Origin: Shewanella hanedai | GTDB taxonomy: Bacteria; Pseudomonadota; Gammaproteobacteria; Enterobacterales; Shewanellaceae | Length of the DNA: 64,000 bases | Direction of reading: 5' to 3' | NCBI RefSeq assembly: GCF_007197645.1 | Contig: NZ_VKGK01000017.1 | Span: 54,069-118,068, forward strand | In this document: positions 26,143 through 34,814 of the stretch, piece after piece | Position numbering within the stretch: position 1 is the stretch's first letter | How the letters are laid out: every line of letters begins with the position of its first letter | Notes under the pieces: generated by a model | Databases searched by the model: none | The model's input: only the letters and a program-made list of their open reading frames with translations | What the model was told of the DNA's origin: nothing | Program-made: the position numbers and the translations under genes

Positions 26143-27849
26143 ATGAAAAATTTGTTAATTAAAGGACTTGTCGCAACATCAGTGCTGGCAGCATTAACAG
26201 GGTGTGGCAGCGATGATAATGATGCGCCGGTTAAACCGACGACTTGTGCCGAAGCGGGTGAGGCATGTACTACTTTTACGCTTCTTCATACTAACGATAA
26301 CCATGGCCGTTTCTGGGAGAACAGGCATGGCGAATATGGTATGGCTGCGCGTAAGACGCTGATCGATCAGATCCGTGCAGAAGTCGAGTCAAATGGCAGT
26401 GAAACGATTTTGTTATCAGGCGGTGATATCAACACGGGTGTCCCTGAGTCTGACTTACAAGATGCACGTCCTGATTTTGTCGGTATGAATTTGATTGGTT
26501 ATGATGCAATGGCTGTTGGTAACCATGAGTTTGACAATCCATTAGCCACTGTTGAGATGCAGCGTGAACTGGCTAATTTCCCAATGTTGGCAGCCAACAT
26601 TTATGACAAAGCATCAGGTGAGCGTTATTTCGATGCTTATAAAGTATTTGATGTAAACGGCCTACGAATTGCGGTAGTTGGATTAACCACTGAAGATACG
26701 AAAAAGATTGGTAACCCCGAATTTATCAGTGGCTTAGAATTTACCGATCCTGCTACAGAGATCCAAAAAGTCATTAAAGATATTAAAGATGCCGATGCTG
26801 CGGATATCATTTTTGCGACGACCCATATGGGACATTATGCCGATGCACAAAACGGTAGCAATGCATCAGGCGATGTAGCAATGGCGCGTGCGGTAACTGC
26901 AGGCGATCTACAAGCTGTCATTGGCGGTCACTCGCAAAATCCAGTGTGTATGGAATCAGGCACCAACAATTATGCTGATTTCAATCCAGGCGATGACTGT
27001 ACTCCAGATAAGCAAAATGGCACTTACATTATGCAAGCCCACGAGTGGGGCAAATATGTTGGCCAAGCAGACTTCGAATATTTCAATGACGAGCTACATC
27101 TTGCAAGCTACAAGCTCATTCCAGTTAATTTGAAGAAGAAAAATGAAGCTGGCGACCGTGTACTTATCGGTGATGAGATTAAGCCAGATGGTACCGTGTT
27201 AGAAATTCTTAAGCAGTACCAAGAAAAAGGTCAAGAGCAGTTAAGCGAAGTGATTGCCACCACTGCTGAGGTGTTAGAAGGAGACCGCGCTAAAGTACGC
27301 TTTATGCAAACTAACCTAGGTCATTTAATCTCAACAGCTCACACGAGTAAAGTTAATGCCGATGTGGGTGTGATGAACTCTGGTGGTGTACGCGCTTCAA
27401 TAGATGCAGGTGATATCACGTATAAAGATGTGCTCACCGTGCAGCCATTTGGTAACTCGATAACCAAGAGTACTGTAACCGGTGCTAAGTTAACTGAGTA
27501 TCTAGGTGCGGTCGCTTCACTACAAATTGATTCAGGTGCTTATGCTCAACTCACTGGCGTGACGATGACTGTCGATTGTATAGCAAAAACGGTTGATATC
27601 AGCGATGTGAATGGCAAAGGCTACGATGCTGCAGCCACATACAGCTTCACTGTTCCTAGCTTTAACGCTGCAGGTGGAGACGGCTATCCAGTTCTCACTC
27701 CTGTGATGACAGGCTTTGTTGATGCTGCTGTAATGTATGACTTTTTAAAGGCTAAAGGTTCTATAGCAGCGGGTGAGTTCGCGCCTACTGGTGACGTTGT
27801 TTATGAGAACTCGATGAATGCATATGGTTGCCAAGTGCTAAGTCAGTAA
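26143..27849 (+). CDS. UshA-like bifunctional metallophosphatase/5'-nucleotidase lipoprotein, paralogue 2
   Basis: This 568-residue paralogue of the preceding gene has the same order: lipobox (LAALTGCGSD), metallophosphatase motifs HTNDNHGRFW, GGDINTGVPESD, GNHEFDNP and GGHSQNP, and a C-terminal nucleotidase domain with GVMNSGGVRASIDAGD. It is likely a cell-surface or periplasmic 5'-nucleotidase. The start was placed at ATG 26143, which follows GGGGTTGATAATA and aligns with paralogue 1; an ATG 9 bases earlier is possible. The two proteins have clearly diverged in the C-terminal domain, which suggests an old duplication with possible change in substrate. It has its own promoter, a private upstream palindrome and a terminator. 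Confidence 0.9.
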   Translation: MKNLLIKGLVATSVLAALTGCGSDDNDAPVKPTTCAEAGEACTTFTLLHTNDNHGRFWENRHGEYGMAARKTLIDQIRAEVESNGSETILLSGGDINTGVPESDLQDARPDFVGMNLIGYDAMAVGNHEFDNPLATVEMQRELANFPMLAANIYDKASGERYFDAYKVFDVNGLRIAVVGLTTEDTKKIGNPEFISGLEFTDPATEIQKVIKDIKDADAADIIFATTHMGHYADAQNGSNASGDVAMARAVTAGDLQAVIGGHSQNPVCMESGTNNYADFNPGDDCTPDKQNGTYIMQAHEWGKYVGQADFEYFNDELHLASYKLIPVNLKKKNEAGDRVLIGDEIKPDGTVLEILKQYQEKGQEQLSEVIATTAEVLEGDRAKVRFMQTNLGHLISTAHTSKVNADVGVMNSGGVRASIDAGDITYKDVLTVQPFGNSITKSTVTGAKLTEYLGAVASLQIDSGAYAQLTGVTMTVDCIAKTVDISDVNGKGYDAAATYSFTVPSFNAAGGDGYPVLTPVMTGFVDAAVMYDFLKAKGSIAAGEFAPTGDVVYENSMNAYGCQVLSQ

Positions 27850-27872
27850 ATGTTTAGGTAAACCATATCAAC

Positions 27873-27900
27873 AAAAGGTAGCTTTCAAGCTACCTTTTTC
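27873..27900 (+). terminator. Rho-independent terminator of UshA-like paralogue 2
   Basis: AAAAGGTAGCTT (27873-27884) pairs with AAGCTACCTTTT (27887-27898), a near-perfect 12-bp hairpin followed by T residues. Confidence 0.9.
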
Positions 27901-27935
27901 TTTTGGGAGCATTTAATACTTTTTTACTGACTACC

Positions 27936-27964
27936 CTTGAAAAGTTAAATCCTCGTCTACATAT
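27936..27964 (+). promoter_or_regulatory. Candidate sigma-32 (heat-shock) promoter ahead of ibpA
   Basis: CTTGAAA (27936-27942) is followed after 14 bases by CTACATAT (27957-27964). This resembles the sigma-32 consensus CTTGAAA...CCCCATNT, with a good -35 and a weaker -10. The next plus-strand gene is ibpA, 422 bases downstream, with a MITE-like element between. Assignment is by resemblance and by the known heat-shock control of ibpA. Confidence 0.45.
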
Positions 27965-28090
27965 AGTTAAGTATGGAACGCTCAATGAGGTTTCTAGTTA
28001 ATAAAATCTTGATGCCTTCGGGGTCTAAGTTTATTAACGAAAACAGGGTGCGACAGAGAGTAGAGTGTTCTACAGATGTTGGCCAATATA

Positions 28091-28350
28091 TACCCAAACT
28101 ACCTGAGAATGCTGATTTCAGAGACGTTGCACGAGTTCAATTCTAGACGCATTGACGTAGGAATGGTGACTCCCTTTTAAGTTAATGCAACAACGAAGTG
28201 GGCTTGTGCAAAGCCTTCTTCGATGGGTTTTAATGCTCTTTATTCTGCGTTATTGGTTTTGCTAAGGGAACAACCATTAGCTACAAACAATGCCTTGCTT
28301 AAAGTGCATTAAATTCCCACTGAATCCTGCATTTCCAAGTAGCTTGGGTA
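28091..28350. mobile_element. MITE-like element, family B, copy 2, between promoter and ibpA
   Basis: This 260-bp non-coding element has ends TACCCAAACTACCT and AAGTAGCTTGGGTA and TA on both flanks (28089-28090 and 28351-28352). It is related to 4996-5258 at the ends and around the internal word AAGGGAACAACCATTA (28264-28279). Its right end is 35 bases from the ibpA start codon, so it sits in the ibpA leader. Confidence 0.75.
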
Positions 28351-28385
28351 TAGTCATTATATTGCTTTATAAAAAGGATATACAT

Positions 28386-28826
28386 ATGCGTAATTATGAT
28401 CTAACTCCCTTATACCGTAGCGCCATTGGTTTCGATCGTTTAGCCCAGCTTGCAGAGCATGCTGCATCGAATAAAGGCAATTCGGGTTACCCGCCATACA
28501 ACATTGAACTGCTTAATGACACACGCTATCGCATCACCATGGCCGTTGCTGGCTTTGCTATGGATGAGCTGGACATTACCAGCGAAGGCGACAAGTTATT
28601 AGTTAAGGGCACCAAAGCCGAACAAGATAAAGAGCGTAAATACCTCTATCAAGGCATTGCAGAGCGTGGTTTTGAGCGAACATTCCAGCTTGCAGATTAT
28701 GTCACCGTGATCGGTGCCAACCTTGAAAACGGTCTGCTCAATGTCGATCTTGAACGTAAAATACCAGAGGCATTAAAGCCTAGAAAAATCGACATAAGTA
28801 CGTCGAGAATGATTGATTCAGAGTAG
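28386..28826 (+). CDS. ibpA: Hsp20-family small heat-shock chaperone
   Basis: This 146-residue alpha-crystallin-type chaperone binds aggregating proteins and hands them to ClpB/DnaK. It matches IbpA/IbpB in length and features: N-terminus [19 protein letters not shown], alpha-crystallin domain about residues 35-125 ([55 protein letters not shown]), and a C-terminal tail with the I-x-I-type KIDIS. ATG 28386 has AAGGATAT upstream. In E. coli, ibpA is under sigma-32 and an RNA thermometer in the leader; here a MITE-like element occupies most of the putative leader. Confidence 0.92.
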   Translation: MRNYDLTPLYRSAIGFDRLAQLAEHAASNKGNSGYPPYNIELLNDTRYRITMAVAGFAMDELDITSEGDKLLVKGTKAEQDKERKYLYQGIAERGFERTFQLADYVTVIGANLENGLLNVDLERKIPEALKPRKIDISTSRMIDSE

Positions 28827-28872
28827 TTTTTATAGCCTGGACTCTATAATTTTAAATAACATTCAGAAGATC

Positions 28873-28900
28873 AAAAAGGGAGCCTAAAGCTCCCTTTTAT
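28873..28900. terminator. Bidirectional terminator between ibpA and ilvH
   Basis: AAAAAGGGAGC (28873-28883) pairs with GCTCCCTTTT (28889-28898) around 5 bases. It is flanked by A- and T-runs and lies between convergent genes. Confidence 0.9.
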
Positions 28901-28943
28901 ATAGAAATATGTTTATCCCACCGATAGAGAGGATTTGTCCTTC

Positions 28944-29438
28944 TTAAGCTCGCATGGATTTCTCACCACGGCTAAGGCCAACCACACCAGAGCGAGAAAC
29001 TTCAATGACCTTAGTGATTTCACCAACGGCACAAATAAAGGCATCTAGCTTAGCGCTGGGCCCCGTGAGCTGTACTGTGTATAGCTCAGCTGTAATATCG
29101 ACAATTTGAGCGCGGAAAATATCAGCCGTACGTTTAATCTCTTCACGAACATTGCCTTTGGCTTTTACTTTCACCAGTGCCAGTTCTCGTTCGACATGTT
29201 CAGACTCTGTAATATTGGCCACTTTCAAAATATCGATCAATTTATGTAGCTGTTTTTCAATCTGCTCGAGTACATTTTCATCCGCAAACAGGGTGATATT
29301 GAGGCGAGATAACGTCGGATCATCTGTTGGTGCAACGGTTAAGGTTTCAATGTTATAACCGCGCTGCGAAAACAGGCCAACAACACGAGATAGTGCGCCT
29401 GGTTGGTTTTCAAGTAATACCGATAGAATACGACGCAT
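28944..29438 (-). CDS. ilvH: acetolactate synthase small (regulatory) subunit
   Basis: This is the regulatory subunit of acetohydroxyacid synthase, which activates the catalytic subunit and gives valine feedback control. The 164-residue length is that of IlvH. An N-terminal ACT domain ([29 protein letters not shown], about residues 3-75) is followed by the conserved C-terminal domain (VREEIKRTADIFRAQIVDI, then GPSAKLDAF). The ATG overlaps the ilvI stop by one base (TAATG), so the two genes are translationally coupled. A longer in-frame start 27 bases upstream lies within ilvI and is not needed. Confidence 0.95.
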   Translation of the reverse strand: MRRILSVLLENQPGALSRVVGLFSQRGYNIETLTVAPTDDPTLSRLNITLFADENVLEQIEKQLHKLIDILKVANITESEHVERELALVKVKAKGNVREEIKRTADIFRAQIVDITAELYTVQLTGPSAKLDAFICAVGEITKVIEVSRSGVVGLSRGEKSMRA

Positions 29439-31159
29439 TAGCTTTTCTCCTTTTTGCTCAGCCACATTTCGTTCATCGCACCACCGCGAATAAGCATAGG
29501 GTAAACGTGTTCAGTCTGATCGACATTGATGTCGACAAATACCAATTTATCTTTCATTGATAGCGCTCTTTCGAGTTCAGATTCAAGTTTAGCGGGGTCG
29601 CTAATGGTGATGCCAACATGGCCATAAGCTTCAGCAATCTTGGCAAAGTTGGGTACAGAATCCATATAAGAGTGTGAGTGACGGCCTGAGTAGATCATGT
29701 CTTGCCACTGCTTTACCATACCTAGAAAGCGGTTGTTAAGATTGATGATTTTTACGGGAATATCATATTGTAATGCAGTTGATAGTTCCTGGATGTTCAT
29801 CTGAATTGAACCATCACCAGTAACACAAAGCACGGTTTCATCAGGCATAGCAAGTTTGACGCCCATTGCCGCTGGAAGGCCAAAGCCCATTGTCCCCAAA
29901 CCGCCAGAGTTGATCCAACGACGTGGCTTATCAAATGGATAATAAAGCGCAGCAAACATTTGGTGTTGACCCACATCTGATGCCACATATGCATCACCAT
30001 TAGTGAGCTTATGTAAGGCTTCAATGACCTCTTGTGGCTTAATCTTATCGGTTGTTTTGTCGTAGGCTAAACTTTTTTTAGCGCGCCAGTGATTGATATC
30101 ACTCCACCAACTATCGATGGCTGCTACATCTTGGTTTTTGTCTTCAGTAGCGTCTAATTGGGATAACATCTCATCGAGGATATTATCCGCCGAACCCACA
30201 ATGGGGATGTCGACCTGAATCGTTTTTGAAATTGAAGATGGGTCGATATCGATATGTAAGATCGTTGCATTAGGGCAATATTTCTCGACATTATTGGTGG
30301 TTCTGTCATCGAAGCGTACACCAATACCGAAAATCAAGTCGCAGTTATGCATCGCCATATTGGCTTCATAACAGCCATGCATTCCTAGCATGCCTAAGCT
30401 ATTTTTGTGACTGCCAGGGAAGGCACCTAAACCCATTAACGTGCTGACAACTGGAATGTTGAGCTTTTCAGCAAGCGCTAAAATTTGCTTATCACACTCG
30501 GAAATAACGGCACCACCACCCACATAAAGTACGGGCTTCTTGGCGGCTAATAGTGCGTGTAAACCACGGCGGATCTGCCCTTTATGGCCCGATGTTGTTG
30601 GATTGTAAGATCGCATGCTGATCTCTTTTGGATACTCATAATCAAACAGTATCGCAGGATCCATACAATCTTTCGGGACATCGACAACTACTGGACCAGG
30701 TCTACCACTGGCAGCAATAAAGAAGGCTTTTTTGATTATTTCAGGAATGTCTCTTGCATCGGTGACGAGGAAACTGTGCTTCACGACTGGACGTGAAATA
30801 CCTATCATATCGCATTCTTGGAATGCATCATTACCGATTAAATTACTGGGTACTTGACCGGAGACAATGACCAGTGGAATAGAGTCCATATAAGCGGTTG
30901 CGATACCTGTAATGGTATTTGTCGCGCCTGGACCTGAGGTGACAAGAACAACCCCAACTTCGCCAGTAGCACGAGCGTAACCATCGGCCATATGCACGGC
31001 AGCTTGTTCGTGGCGTACTAAGATATGTTCAATTTTTGACTTTTCGTGTAGGGCATCATAGATATCTAACACGGATCCGCCTGGATAGCCGAATATATGT
31101 TTTACGCCTTCGTCAATAAGTGAACGGACGATCATACTGGCGCCTGATAACTTCTCCAT
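29438..31159 (-). CDS. ilvI: acetolactate synthase large (catalytic) subunit
   Basis: This thiamine-diphosphate enzyme condenses pyruvate with pyruvate or 2-oxobutyrate, the first common step of valine, leucine and isoleucine synthesis. The 573-residue length is typical. Visible features are the catalytic Glu51 ([17 protein letters not shown]), the FAD/middle domain ([15 protein letters not shown]), and the ThDP-binding [15 protein letters not shown] with downstream [10 protein letters not shown]. It is the first gene of an ilvI-ilvH operon with a good sigma-70 promoter about 180 bases upstream. The leader contains no obvious run of branched-chain codons, so classic attenuation is not evident. 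Confidence 0.96.
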   Translation of the reverse strand: MEKLSGASMIVRSLIDEGVKHIFGYPGGSVLDIYDALHEKSKIEHILVRHEQAAVHMADGYARATGEVGVVLVTSGPGATNTITGIATAYMDSIPLVIVSGQVPSNLIGNDAFQECDMIGISRPVVKHSFLVTDARDIPEIIKKAFFIAASGRPGPVVVDVPKDCMDPAILFDYEYPKEISMRSYNPTTSGHKGQIRRGLHALLAAKKPVLYVGGGAVISECDKQILALAEKLNIPVVSTLMGLGAFPGSHKNSLGMLGMHGCYEANMAMHNCDLIFGIGVRFDDRTTNNVEKYCPNATILHIDIDPSSISKTIQVDIPIVGSADNILDEMLSQLDATEDKNQDVAAIDSWWSDINHWRAKKSLAYDKTTDKIKPQEVIEALHKLTNGDAYVASDVGQHQMFAALYYPFDKPRRWINSGGLGTMGFGLPAAMGVKLAMPDETVLCVTGDGSIQMNIQELSTALQYDIPVKIINLNNRFLGMVKQWQDMIYSGRHSHSYMDSVPNFAKIAEAYGHVGITISDPAKLESELERALSMKDKLVFVDINVDQTEHVYPMLIRGGAMNEMWLSKKEKS

Positions 31160-31337
31160 TTGTAAACCCTCATAAGTTACCGCTACGGTATGCAGTATCT
31201 AGATACAGCGACGGTAATCGCTTAAATATATTGAGTTTGGACGGTGATCCTTACTCTCGAAATGCCAAATGACTTTTGGTGTGAAAGTCATATCCACCCT
31301 GTAAGGTGTGACATCTGTCTCAAATGAACAGAATTTC

Positions 31338-31365
31338 ATCATATAAAAAAGAGCACATATTTCAA
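31338..31365 (-). promoter_or_regulatory. sigma-70 promoter of ilvIH
   Basis: On the minus strand TTGAAA (31360-31365) and TATGAT (31338-31343) are separated by 16 bases. The predicted transcript has a leader of about 170 bases before the ilvI ATG. The leader contains a hairpin ATGACTT...AAAGTCAT near 31275 but no clear leader peptide. The rest of 31160-31459 holds nothing else recognisable. Confidence 0.65.
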
Positions 31366-31459
31366 GCCTTTTATGTAAAAAAAGCCATTAAATGAAAAAT
31401 AATCCGCTTAAAGGGGTTATTTGAATGTTTCTCCGTACAAATAACGCTCAAAAGTGAGG

Positions 31460-32686
31460 TTATTGAATGTCTGTATTAACACCATTAGCTGCAAAAAATT
31501 GACAACATCCGACTAAAACAACAGCACTTAACATCAAGGCTGAAAAGGGAACTGCTGTACCCGTATAAAATACTGCGAGCAAAGGACCTGCCATTGCGCC
31601 ACAGCCAAAACGTAGCGTGCCAATAACTGCCGTTGCCGTCCCCGTCTCTTTTTTAAATTTCATTAACACGATAGCATCTGCGTTGACTGACATTATTCCT
31701 AAAAAGCCCATGAAAGGGATCAACATCAATACGGTGTAGTGAAAACTGAGCTCAAATACGTTAACCAGTAAAAGTGCAGTGCCTGCAATTATGGCCATTA
31801 AGGTTGAGACTTTTAGCATTAACCTAGACCCATAGCGCACTACTATTCGGCTATTGATCACATTGGCCAGCATGAGTGCCCCCACGTTGATACTAAAGAG
31901 AATGGCGAATAAGGACTTATCTAAGCCAAAGACCTCCATATAAACAAAGGGGGAGGCGGTTAAATAACAGAAAAAAGCAAAAGAGGTCAGTACGCCACTG
32001 GCGATATGCAATTTAGTACCAGGCTTGGTAAATATTACCGCATAAGCCCCGAAGAATGATTTTTGACTGCGGCTACTTTTATCACTATCGCTTGGCATCT
32101 TTAACTTCCAGATAACCAAAGTCAGTAGTAAACAGGCATAGGTGGCTAAGATGAAGAAGATCAGGTGCCACTCACCAAACTCTAAGATAAGGCTGCCTAA
32201 ACTTGGGGCGATTAGCGGTGCCAGCATCATGATTAAACTGACGTAAGACATACCTTTAGCAGTATTGTCCCCGTAGACTTCTTTAATATACCCAGGTACA
32301 ACCACAGTGGCAGCAGCGCCGATAAAGGCTTGTGCAAATCGTAATGCCAAAAAAAGTTCAATACTGGTGACGAAGGCTAAAGCTAAGCTGACAAACATAA
32401 AACCAGTTAACCCGAGTATCACCATCGGGCGTCGACCAATTCTGTCTGCGATAGGACCAAAACTCAGCATTCCCAGCGCATAACCAGCAAGGTAGAGACT
32501 CAAGGATTGTTGCACAGTCGTGATGTCAGAATGAAAACTGCTGGCTAGGGTGGCCATCGCCGGCAGATACATATCGATAGCCAAAGGCGTAATCGCGACA
32601 ATGGCTGCTAGCATGGGGATTAAAATGGCAAGGTTGACGATTGATGCTGGAGTTGTAACGGATGACCGATGTAATTCTGATCGCAC
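31460..32686 (-). CDS. Bcr/CflA family MFS multidrug transporter
   Basis: This 408-residue inner-membrane protein has about 12 predicted membrane segments and belongs to the major facilitator superfamily, drug:H+ antiporter type. The first helix pair carries ITPLAIDMYLPAMATLAS, a strong Bcr/CflA signature, and the loop 2-3 motif GPIADRIGRRPMVI is the MFS motif A. Relatives export bicyclomycin, chloramphenicol or sulfonamides, but the substrate cannot be read from sequence. The gene is flanked by ilvI and the O-antigen ligase-like gene and looks independent of the polysaccharide locus. Confidence 0.9.
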   Translation of the reverse strand: MRSELHRSSVTTPASIVNLAILIPMLAAIVAITPLAIDMYLPAMATLASSFHSDITTVQQSLSLYLAGYALGMLSFGPIADRIGRRPMVILGLTGFMFVSLALAFVTSIELFLALRFAQAFIGAAATVVVPGYIKEVYGDNTAKGMSYVSLIMMLAPLIAPSLGSLILEFGEWHLIFFILATYACLLLTLVIWKLKMPSDSDKSSRSQKSFFGAYAVIFTKPGTKLHIASGVLTSFAFFCYLTASPFVYMEVFGLDKSLFAILFSINVGALMLANVINSRIVVRYGSRLMLKVSTLMAIIAGTALLLVNVFELSFHYTVLMLIPFMGFLGIMSVNADAIVLMKFKKETGTATAVIGTLRFGCGAMAGPLLAVFYTGTAVPFSALMLSAVVLVGCCQFFAANGVNTDIQ

Positions 32687-32765
32687 TAAAAACCTCTTGA
32701 ATAAACTTGCATGGATAACGTCAACGAAACTAATTATACCTTACTAGAATTCAATATGTCGAAAA

Positions 32766-34118
32766 TTAACCAATCCTCTCTTTGGGCCTAATGAGCCTTG
32801 CCGCTAATACGCTCAAGCTTAAAATACTAATAAACAACAGTGCGATAGCAGGTGATTGCAGCGAAAAATCCACTGTCGAATGAAGTAACATATGTACCAT
32901 GGCTATCGCGCAACCAAATGATACACCTTGGTAAAGCGGTGTGCGCCTTTTTACCATGGTGTGCAGACTGAGCCACAAACAATATAAAATCATGCTACCA
33001 AGCAGTAAGGTTATCGGTAATCCAAGCTCTACAGCAAATTGAATATAGTCATTATGGGCATGATCATAAAAGCCAGAATAGGGCAACGGATGATACGACG
33101 GGAAGGTCGAATAATAACTGCCGCCACCGGATCCAAATAGAGGGAACTCAGCAATAATGGGCAGTGAGTCTCTCACCACTTCATCACGGGTTTCCGACGC
33201 TAAACTTGTTTCCATCAAACGTTGCTTGACTTTTTCGACCCCAAAAATCGCACCAATTAAAATCAAATCAAGTACAAAAAAGCTGACAATCAAGAGTCGT
33301 AAGTGTTTTGGCTTTCGATGATAAAAGAAAAACGCAAACACACTCACAGATGCAAGTGCGATAAAAAAGGCAGAGTTACCCATGCGTGATCGCGTTAGAA
33401 TAAGGGCGATGATCATAATGATCAAACTCAGACGGATCACCATCTTCGGGCTTAAAATCATTTGTGCAATGCCACGGGCTTTATGCCAAAACTTATCACC
33501 AGAACCATTAAGTGATAACTGACTAATTAACACCCCGATACCGATAGATAGCGTTAGCGCCAAAAAATTAGCCAGTTGGTTTTGGTACATAAACGTACCC
33601 ATGGCTCTATCGGTATAAGCCACATCAAACACTGGGCTACTCATGCCAACATTAAGGTTTAACCAAGCTGCATAAATTCCCTGAAACAAGCCAGTGATCA
33701 CAATGATGAGTGCAAAACGATACAGCCGATGACTATCACTCACATAGTAAAACACCATCGAGGCAAACAGAGTTAATGCCAGTGTCTTCAAAAACATAAT
33801 GTGCGTTAACGAAGGGTCAAGTGACAAGGTATCGAGTGGTCGTGAAAACAGAGGGCCAAGACCTGGTGTCATCTGTAACACTAGCCAAAGTGTGGTAACG
33901 ACAAGAGGGATGATAACAGGCCAACAAAATCGGGGTGGGAAGGGCGTGTCGTTGTGTCTAAATGTAAAAATTAAATGTACTGCAAATACCATAAAGACGA
34001 AGAATTCGATACTCGAACTGGCCCAAATGCGATTCGCGCCTAACGGAATAGGGGCATAAAAAACAATGGCGCATAGGGAATAAAAAATGAATGAAGAAAA
34101 GCGAGAACGAATAGGCAT
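32766..34118 (-). CDS. O-antigen ligase/polymerase-like membrane protein (Wzy_C)
   Basis: This 450-residue inner-membrane protein has about 12 hydrophobic segments and a large periplasmic loop bearing the Wzy_C family segment (GSGGGSYYSTFPSYH, then YDHAHNDYIQFAVELGLP). Members join polymers to lipid A-core, a protein or another acceptor (WaaL, PglL) or polymerise repeat units. A separate Wzy is encoded at 45280-46608, so a ligase role is reasonable but unproven. ATG 34116-34118 was chosen because an in-frame ATG at 34163 lies inside the terminator hairpin at 34164-34198. Its own promoter or partial readthrough from the lapG-lapD unit would be needed. Confidence 0.8.
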   Translation of the reverse strand: MPIRSRFSSFIFYSLCAIVFYAPIPLGANRIWASSSIEFFVFMVFAVHLIFTFRHNDTPFPPRFCWPVIIPLVVTTLWLVLQMTPGLGPLFSRPLDTLSLDPSLTHIMFLKTLALTLFASMVFYYVSDSHRLYRFALIIVITGLFQGIYAAWLNLNVGMSSPVFDVAYTDRAMGTFMYQNQLANFLALTLSIGIGVLISQLSLNGSGDKFWHKARGIAQMILSPKMVIRLSLIIMIIALILTRSRMGNSAFFIALASVSVFAFFFYHRKPKHLRLLIVSFFVLDLILIGAIFGVEKVKQRLMETSLASETRDEVVRDSLPIIAEFPLFGSGGGSYYSTFPSYHPLPYSGFYDHAHNDYIQFAVELGLPITLLLGSMILYCLWLSLHTMVKRRTPLYQGVSFGCAIAMVHMLLHSTVDFSLQSPAIALLFISILSLSVLAARLIRPKERIG

Positions 34119-34163
34119 AGAAACTTCACAAGCATATAAATAAAAATGAACAAAGACAGTCAT

Positions 34164-34198
34164 AAAAAATAGAAAGGACTAAGCCCTTTCTATTTTTT
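34164..34198. terminator. Strong bidirectional terminator after the secreted repeat-protein gene
   Basis: AAAAAATAGAAAGG (34164-34177) pairs with CCTTTCTATTTTTT (34185-34198), a perfect 14-bp stem with a 7-base loop. On the minus strand it ends the lapG-lapD-34228 unit just before the ligase gene. Confidence 0.9.
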
Positions 34199-34227
34199 CT
34201 TTAACCTAGATAGCTAGAATGTGAGGC

Positions 34228-34788
34228 TTATTGGCCGCCAGAAATTCCGCCGCCACCACCGCCGCCACCTGAGTTGTTGTTACCAGAACCAGCATTATTA
34301 CCAGGAGCTGCAGGAGCCGCTGTTGGAGCTGTAACACCTGTAGTAGGCGTACCAGCTGCAGTGGCTAAAGATGCGGTTGTTGCATCAACGCCGCTAGCAA
34401 TGGCTATCACTGTGACAGTATCAGGATCAACGCCAGCATCGACTGCAGCAGCAATAATGCTAGAAGTCGCTGTAGAATCAGCAGGAGTAGCGGTAATGGC
34501 AGCAGCTAAAATGTCTGCAGTCGTTTCGCTATCGGCACCAAATGTCGCAACAGCAGCAGTCACTAGACTTGCGGCCATATCAGGATTAGCAGCAACTGCA
34601 GCAGCAATTAAGTTTGCAGCCATCTCTGGGTTTGCAGCAACCGAAGCCATTACGTTATCAACAAGGCTGCTACCTTCAATTGCTTGTGCTTCTGGGTTCA
34701 TTCCAGTAGCAATAGCCGTGTTATCAGCAATGGCTGGAGCCGCTGCAATGGTCGCAAGTAAAAGACTTGCGAGGGTTACTTTCTTCAT
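34228..34788 (-). CDS. small secreted Ala-rich repeat protein with Gly-rich tail; candidate LapG substrate
   Basis: This 186-residue protein has a clear signal peptide (cleavage near AIADN). Residues 52-81 contain two near-identical 15-residue units of the type ANPEMAANLIAAAVA, and weaker versions continue to about 140, each ending in a short Ala-rich helix. Residues 143-146 are TAAG, followed by a Thr/Pro/Ala linker and a glycine run (residues 174-181). It ends IFSGGQ-like in ISGGQ. I do not recognise a named family. It lies 26 bases downstream of lapD with no terminator between them, so co-transcription is likely. LapG-type proteases cut adhesins at TAAG or PAAG sites, so this may be a surface or periplasmic substrate; that is inference. 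Confidence 0.7.
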   Translation of the reverse strand: MKKVTLASLLLATIAAAPAIADNTAIATGMNPEAQAIEGSSLVDNVMASVAANPEMAANLIAAAVAANPDMAASLVTAAVATFGADSETTADILAAAITATPADSTATSSIIAAAVDAGVDPDTVTVIAIASGVDATTASLATAAGTPTTGVTAPTAAPAAPGNNAGSGNNNSGGGGGGGGISGGQ

Positions 34789-34814
34789 ATAAAAATATCT
34801 CTTTTATTAGTTGG

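Noticed and set aside
31215..31340. A possible leader-peptide attenuator for ilvIH
   Set aside because: The short frame starting near 31340 has no run of Val, Leu or Ile codons and no terminator hairpin with a T-run follows. A simple promoter is enough.
34274..34792. A 172-codon plus-strand frame opposite the secreted repeat protein
   Set aside because: It is the antisense shadow of a GC-biased, Ala-rich coding sequence. The minus-strand frame has the signal peptide, ribosome-binding site and terminator.
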